A DNA stretch of 9,055 bases from Kangiellaceae bacterium (lineage in GTDB: Bacteria > Pseudomonadota > Gammaproteobacteria > Enterobacterales > Kangiellaceae): contig JASBTO010000027.1 of NCBI GenBank assembly GCA_030148365.1, positions 1 to 9,055 on the forward strand, given 5' to 3'. Below the pieces are notes generated by a model that was not told the DNA's origin, searched no databases, and saw only the letters and a list, made by a program, of their open reading frames with translations. Below, piece by piece: positions 4,525 through 9,055 of the stretch (position 1 is its first letter; the number at the start of each line of letters is the position of its first letter). The position numbers and the translations under genes are program-made.

Positions 4525-6294
4525 ATGCAGTTTCATCCGGCCCGGCTGCTTGCCGGACTTTTTTTATTGCTGCAACTCATGGCAGCGCCGGCAATGGCAG
4601 GCGAGGAAGTCATGGAGGAGTCGGAGCCGGTAAAAATTGTCGGTGCAAGCGGTGCCCTGGCCGACAATGTCAGAGCGCATCTGGGCATCAAGGACGACCG
4701 GATCCCCGTGGCATTTTCCTTCGGCAGCAATACCCTCGAAAGCTGGCAACAAAAAACCCGCCACGCGCTGCAGGCCCTCGGTTACTTTTCGCCGGAAATT
4801 CGCATTGCCCGAAAGCAACTCGATGAGGCCGAGCGAACGGTCGTCATCGATCTCAAACCTGGGCCCCCGACCCTGATTGAGACATTTGAAGTCCGCCTCG
4901 AAGGCCCCGGCAAGGACGATCCCTGGTTTCGGGAATACCTTGACGACCTGCCCCTGCAATCGGGAGATCGTCTCAACCAGGGTAGCTACGAGACCATCAA
5001 ATCCCGGCTCTTCGCCCTCGCCAACGAATACGGCTATTTCCAGGCCCGGCTGGAGCGCCACAAGCTGGTGGTCAACCCGGAAACCCACAGCGCCGACATT
5101 CATCTGGTGATGGCTACCGGCCCGCGCAACCATCTGGGCGCCATCACCCTCGAAACCGACGCCCTGACACCGGAACTCCTGTCCCGGTTCCGGTTACTGG
5201 AAGAAGGGGAAGCCTTCGACAACAACCGTATTTTCGAGCAGCAACAATTGCTGCAACAAAGTGGTTACTTTCGTGGCGTCGTCGTCGAGACGAACCAGGA
5301 TCCGGAGCAGCCCTTGATTACCAATCTCGTGTACAAGCTGGAACCGGCCAAGCGCTACCAAATCAAGTTCAATACCGGTTACAGCACCGACCTTGGTGCA
5401 AGGGTCGGCTTTACCCTGAACAATCGCCGCATCAATCGCAACGGCAACCATTACAATCTGAGCGCCCAGATCGCCCAACAGGGCCACACCTTCAATTTTG
5501 ATTATGTGATTCCGGGGCAAAATCCGGTCACCGACAACCTGACCCTGAATTTCCAACGACTGCGGGAAGAGGATGATCTGGGCGACAATGTCATTACCTG
5601 GTTCGGCCCCGTATGGAACCGGCAGCTGGCCAATGACTGGCTGAACAGTTACAGCCTCCGCTACGGCGACGAGGATTTCTCGGGTCGCTCGGGCCAGGAT
5701 CTGCACAGCAAGTACCTGCTCGCTGCGATCAGCCTGAGAAACGTCGAAAAGGATCACCCGCTTTTTGTTACCGAAGGCCACCGCTGGAGCTTTGAGGTCC
5801 TGGGCACCACCAGCGCCACCAGCGATCCTTCGGTCGACTTTCTGCAGTTCCGTTTTGACAATAAATGGGTCTTGCCCCTGTGGGCGGATCACCGGTTATT
5901 GCTTCGGGGTCACCTGGGCAGCACCCTGATCAAGGACGAGGATTTCCTCGATGCCCTGCCCCCCAGCCTGCGTTTCCGGATCGGCGGTGACAATACCTTG
6001 CGAGGCTACGATTACAACAGTGTCGGCACCCGCAACAGTGACGGAAATCTGCTCGGCGGCAAGCATCTCGCCGCCGGCAGTATCGAATATGAAATTCCGG
6101 TAGTCGACCGCTGGGCGGTGGCTGCCTTTGTCGACGCGGGCGATGCCTTTATCGACAAGTTTGATATCAAACGTTCGGTAGGTATCGGCGTTCGCTGGCA
6201 GTCTCCCGTCGGTCCGGTGCGCCTCGATCTGGCCAAGGGACTGGATGACCCGGAAGAGTTCCGGATCCATATCAGTCTGGGTCCGGATCTGTGA
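4525..6294 (+). CDS. tamA: TamA, Omp85-family outer membrane assembly protein
   Basis: From the ATG the protein has 589 residues, close to E. coli TamA. It acts in the outer membrane with TamB in the translocation and assembly module. A signal peptide (1-25, ending AAPAMA) is followed by three POTRA-like regions at about 36-111, 117-199 and 202-274, containing ALQALGYFSPEI, ALANEYGYFQARL and LLQQSGYFRGVV, the usual helix-turn pattern. From about residue 278 on comes the 16-strand barrel region. It includes FRIGGDNTLRGYDY with R493-G494-Y495, the Omp85 loop-6 motif, and it ends FRIHISLGPDL, a typical outer membrane beta-signal ending. Start choice is uncertain: GTG at 4504 adds seven residues. 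Neither start has a well-placed Shine-Dalgarno (AGGA at 4483-4486 is 17 bases before the GTG). I prefer ATG because the signal peptide then has a normal length. tamB follows after 10 bases. Confidence 0.93.
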   Translation: MQFHPARLLAGLFLLLQLMAAPAMAGEEVMEESEPVKIVGASGALADNVRAHLGIKDDRIPVAFSFGSNTLESWQQKTRHALQALGYFSPEIRIARKQLDEAERTVVIDLKPGPPTLIETFEVRLEGPGKDDPWFREYLDDLPLQSGDRLNQGSYETIKSRLFALANEYGYFQARLERHKLVVNPETHSADIHLVMATGPRNHLGAITLETDALTPELLSRFRLLEEGEAFDNNRIFEQQQLLQQSGYFRGVVVETNQDPEQPLITNLVYKLEPAKRYQIKFNTGYSTDLGARVGFTLNNRRINRNGNHYNLSAQIAQQGHTFNFDYVIPGQNPVTDNLTLNFQRLREEDDLGDNVITWFGPVWNRQLANDWLNSYSLRYGDEDFSGRSGQDLHSKYLLAAISLRNVEKDHPLFVTEGHRWSFEVLGTTSATSDPSVDFLQFRFDNKWVLPLWADHRLLLRGHLGSTLIKDEDFLDALPPSLRFRIGGDNTLRGYDYNSVGTRNSDGNLLGGKHLAAGSIEYEIPVVDRWAVAAFVDAGDAFIDKFDIKRSVGIGVRWQSPVGPVRLDLAKGLDDPEEFRIHISLGPDL

Positions 6295-6296
6295 GG
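6293..6296 (+). promoter_or_regulatory. Ribosome binding site of tamB overlapping the tamA stop
   Basis: GAGG shares its first two bases with the tamA TGA (6292-6294) and lies 8 bases before the ATG at 6305. This spacing is optimal, and the overlap suggests the two partners are translated in step. Confidence 0.6.
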
Positions 6297-6304
6297 CGAC
6301 AGCC

Positions 6305-9055
6305 ATGAAGGCACTGGCCGGCAAATGGCTGCGCAGATGCCTCTACGGGCTTTTGGCCCTGCTGCTGCTGATCCTGGTTCTGGTAACGGCCCTTGTCGGC
6401 ACGGAAACCGGTCTTGGCTGGGTACTGGAGATCGCCAAAAAACAGACGGACCAGGCACTATCGGTAAAGAATTTCGAGGGCAATTTGTTCTCCGGCTTCC
6501 GTTTGCGCGGTCTGCGCTGGCAGCAGCAGGACACGGATGTATCCGTCGCGTCACTGACGCTCAAGTGTGAGTTGCCCGGGCTGATTGCCTCCCGACTCCG
6601 GTGCAGCCGACTTGCCCTGGAGGAAGTCACCCTGCGCTTGCCACCTGCCGAAGCGCCGGCAACACCCGAGGCGCCGATCACCTTTGCGCCCATCGAATTG
6701 CCCGGCATCGTTATTCCTCTCGACTTGCAAATTGACCAGCTGACCATCGACGCCCTGCACCTGCAACGGGGAGAGACCCGGCAAACCCTTCGCCGGGTGG
6801 CAACGAACCTGTCCGCCCGCGACAGCAAAGTCTCGTTGTCCCGTTTCACCGCCGCCTGGCAGCAACTGTCCCTGACTCTGGACGCCGAGGCCACTCTGGA
6901 CAATCAATATCCCCTGGCCCTTGAGGGCAATCTGAAAGGTACCCTTCAGGAAACCCGGCTCGACGGTCACTTTCGCTTGCAGGGCGATCTGGATGATCTG
7001 GAAATTCACCTGGACAGCGAAGCGCCGGCGGCAACCGACAGTGACCTTACCCTGACGGGCTTGATCGCCGGACAACCCGCCATCCAGGGGGAAATTAAGT
7101 GGCGGTCTCTGTCCATTCCTATGGATGCTGCATCTCTGGAAATCGGCAGTGGCAATCTGGAACTGGCGGGTGATCTGCGGGTTTTGCAAGGCAGACTCAA
7201 ATCCAGCATTCGCTACCGGGATTGGCCAGAAGCTTATGTAGAAGTTGACGTCACCGGCAAGGATCTCGATCTCCCGGATCGACGCCTGACGGTATCGGGC
7301 CAGACCGTCACCCGGGAGGCATTCGTGGTGGCGGCAAGCGCGGAGGAAGACGGCCAGACAATCACCGCACCACCGCTGAACCTCGATTTTTTCGCCACCT
7401 ATCAAACAGACGTTGTCACCGTCGACAGAGCGGATTTGCGGGTCCCCGGCGCCGAAATTCACATCAGCGGACATCTCGCCGAACAGAGCGATCTGGATGT
7501 TGCCGCTGACATCCGCGCCCTCGCCAAATTGTTCCCCGAGGCTGCCGGCGCGCTCCAGCTCCAGGCTAAAGTCCGGGGCTCCCTGCAATCGCCGGCTATC
7601 AGTTTCGACCTGCAGGGACAGGAAGTCGCCTACCGGGAAATCGGCATCGGCAAGCTTGAGGGCGAGGGCACCCTTGATACAGAGCACTGGCTGGATTCCA
7701 GTGTCCGACTTGTCGCCGATCAGGTTCGCGTCGCCGAAGAGCCCGCAGAAAAAATTCGTCTCAGCCTCGCCGGGACGGCCGCCAACAAACAATTGAAACT
7801 GGACATTAACCGCGCCGGCGAATCATTGCTCACCTTGCAAGCCACAGGCGCGGTCATTGATGACAGCTGGCGCGGTGATATCGATAAACTGCTGCTCAGT
7901 CTGCCGGGCGGCGAGAGCTGGCAGGCCGGTGAGGCCGCTTTTCTGGTCAGTCCCCGGCAGTTGATGGTGGATAATCTGTGTCTGGGCAATGGCGAGCAAC
8001 AGATCTGCGCAACCGGCGACTGGCAGGAAGGCGAACTCGTCGCCGACATTGCCGCCAATCGGCTCAATCTCGAGAAGGTTGCAGCCACCGTCACGGCCCT
8101 GACCGGTACCTTGCCCGTCGATACCCTGTCCGGCAGGCTTGATGTCTCGGCCAGCATTAGCCGGCAGGACGATATCTGGTCCGGCAACCTCGATCTGGAC
8201 GTGGCCTCTGCCGTGAGGGCGCGGCTGCACTCAGGCGCAACCATCGAAGGCCATCCCGGGACTCTGGATCTGCAAATGACGCTGGATCAAAAAGGTCTCC
8301 AGGGCGACCTGGGCGGCGAACTCCGCAACATCAGCTACCGCCTGGGTACGGACGAAGACTATTGGCTTTTACAAGTGCCGCGGGTCCGGCTGTCCGGCAG
8401 TGTCGACGCAGAAGCGGACGCAACCCGGAAAGGCAATCTCCGTATTCAGCTCGACGGTCTGGAATACCGGGAGATTGTCGCCGGCAAGACTGAACTCGAG
8501 CTGACCGGTAATCCCGGCCTTATCGCCGCCCAATTCGCCGAAGGTGAAACCCGGGTTGCTATCAATTTCCCGTTATTCGGAGAAGAAGGCATCGAAGGCG
8601 AGCTCCTGCTTCCCGGCCCGGCGCAGTTGCCGGACGGGCCGATGACCGGAGAACTGCGCCTCGCCATCAAGGACCTGACGCCTTTCCAGCACTTCGCCGA
8701 ACCCATGGTGACCAATCTCGGAGGCCGCCTGCGGGGAACCGCCGAGATCGGCGGCGAGGTCACCGAGCCCCGCATTACTAGCCGCCTGGTGCTGGAAAAC
8801 CTGTCGCTGAGAAGTCCGGAGCTCGGGTTTGTCCTCGACGACTCGACAGTGCAACTGGATATCCGGGAGGACCGAACCCTGGCACTGGACGGGCAACTCA
8901 ACTCCGGCGGCAAATCCCTGACCGTCTCCGGTGAAGGCGAGCTACAACCGGAAGCCCCGCAAATGCTGATTACCATCAGGGGCGAGGAATTTCCTCTGCT
9001 TGACAACCGTCAGGCCAAACTGGTGGCCTCTCCCGACCTGAAACTCGAGTTGACC
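6305..9055 (+). CDS. tamB: TamB, inner-membrane-anchored AsmA-like partner of TamA (partial, C-terminus outside window)
   Basis: The frame is open without a stop for 917 codons to the right edge; full TamB proteins have about 1,200-1,300 residues. A short basic N-terminus and one hydrophobic anchor (about 12-32) place the protein in the inner membrane with the rest in the periplasm. Next comes the AsmA/TamB-like opening NFEGNLFSGFRLRGLRW (56-72). A very long array of alternating beta strands rich in L-x-L-x-G patterns follows, as in the hydrophobic groove of bridge-like lipid transport proteins. Near the end, ASPDLKLEL (908-916) resembles the beginning of the C-terminal TamB (DUF490) domain that contacts TamA; most of that domain is outside the window. 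Cysteines form close pairs at C88/C100 and C559/C568, which could be disulfides. The family functions in outer membrane protein assembly and phospholipid transport. The adjacent tamA supports the call strongly. Confidence 0.93.
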   Translation, partial: MKALAGKWLRRCLYGLLALLLLILVLVTALVGTETGLGWVLEIAKKQTDQALSVKNFEGNLFSGFRLRGLRWQQQDTDVSVASLTLKCELPGLIASRLRCSRLALEEVTLRLPPAEAPATPEAPITFAPIELPGIVIPLDLQIDQLTIDALHLQRGETRQTLRRVATNLSARDSKVSLSRFTAAWQQLSLTLDAEATLDNQYPLALEGNLKGTLQETRLDGHFRLQGDLDDLEIHLDSEAPAATDSDLTLTGLIAGQPAIQGEIKWRSLSIPMDAASLEIGSGNLELAGDLRVLQGRLKSSIRYRDWPEAYVEVDVTGKDLDLPDRRLTVSGQTVTREAFVVAASAEEDGQTITAPPLNLDFFATYQTDVVTVDRADLRVPGAEIHISGHLAEQSDLDVAADIRALAKLFPEAAGALQLQAKVRGSLQSPAISFDLQGQEVAYREIGIGKLEGEGTLDTEHWLDSSVRLVADQVRVAEEPAEKIRLSLAGTAANKQLKLDINRAGESLLTLQATGAVIDDSWRGDIDKLLLSLPGGESWQAGEAAFLVSPRQLMVDNLCLGNGEQQICATGDWQEGELVADIAANRLNLEKVAATVTALTGTLPVDTLSGRLDVSASISRQDDIWSGNLDLDVASAVRARLHSGATIEGHPGTLDLQMTLDQKGLQGDLGGELRNISYRLGTDEDYWLLQVPRVRLSGSVDAEADATRKGNLRIQLDGLEYREIVAGKTELELTGNPGLIAAQFAEGETRVAINFPLFGEEGIEGELLLPGPAQLPDGPMTGELRLAIKDLTPFQHFAEPMVTNLGGRLRGTAEIGGEVTEPRITSRLVLENLSLRSPELGFVLDDSTVQLDIREDRTLALDGQLNSGGKSLTVSGEGELQPEAPQMLITIRGEEFPLLDNRQAKLVASPDLKLELT

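Noticed and set aside
6551..7792. Open frame of 413 codons on the minus strand opposite tamB
   Set aside because: It lies wholly inside the tamB frame, which has a clear family match, anchor and start. The antisense protein has a low-complexity Q/G-rich look typical of an antisense shadow in GC-rich DNA.
1..9055. Signs of a mobile element, defence system or CRISPR array
   Set aside because: No transposase, integrase, direct repeat array, tRNA or attachment-like duplication was seen, and all genes belong to metabolic or envelope families.

Overview
The window reads as ordinary chromosome from a GC-rich Gram-negative bacterium, most likely a gammaproteobacterium. Three things point there: a fused aspartate kinase/diaminopimelate decarboxylase (the LysAC type best known from Xanthomonadaceae), an adjacent tamA-tamB pair, and the edge of an aryl-polyene-type lipid gene cluster. 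The genus cannot be fixed from this sequence. Coding density is high. I see no rRNA, tRNA, CRISPR array, insertion sequence or phage gene, and no gap between genes exceeds about 215 bases.

Left part (1-1019, minus strand): two overlapping genes resemble the start of an aryl polyene (APE)/flexirubin-like operon. The first is a 241-residue half-ketosynthase of the 'chain length factor' type. The second is a membrane-anchored lysophospholipid acyltransferase that runs off the left edge. A good sigma70-like promoter (1079-1107) lies in the 100-base gap after lysAC and could drive this operon.

Centre (1120-4312, minus strand): lysAC (860 residues) joins the first step of the aspartate pathway to the last step of lysine synthesis in one chain. 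Its short leader carries a 7-bp hairpin just upstream of the ribosome binding site. Upstream in the same direction is a small LEA_2/WHy-domain lipoprotein that starts at TTG.

Right part (4313-9055, plus strand): a divergent intergenic region holds candidate promoters for both directions and a 9-bp perfect inverted repeat. It is followed by tamA (Omp85-family outer membrane barrel with three POTRA domains) and, 10 bases later, tamB, which is open at the right edge after 917 residues. TamA and TamB form an envelope-spanning complex, used in outer membrane protein insertion and, for TamB, phospholipid transport.

Apart from lysAC the genes share an envelope theme: an outer-membrane polyene lipid, a lipoprotein and the TAM complex. 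I found no convincing undescribed system. The most useful leads are the unusual C-terminal end of the acyltransferase fragment at the window edge, the lysAC leader hairpin and the inverted repeat at the tamA promoter.
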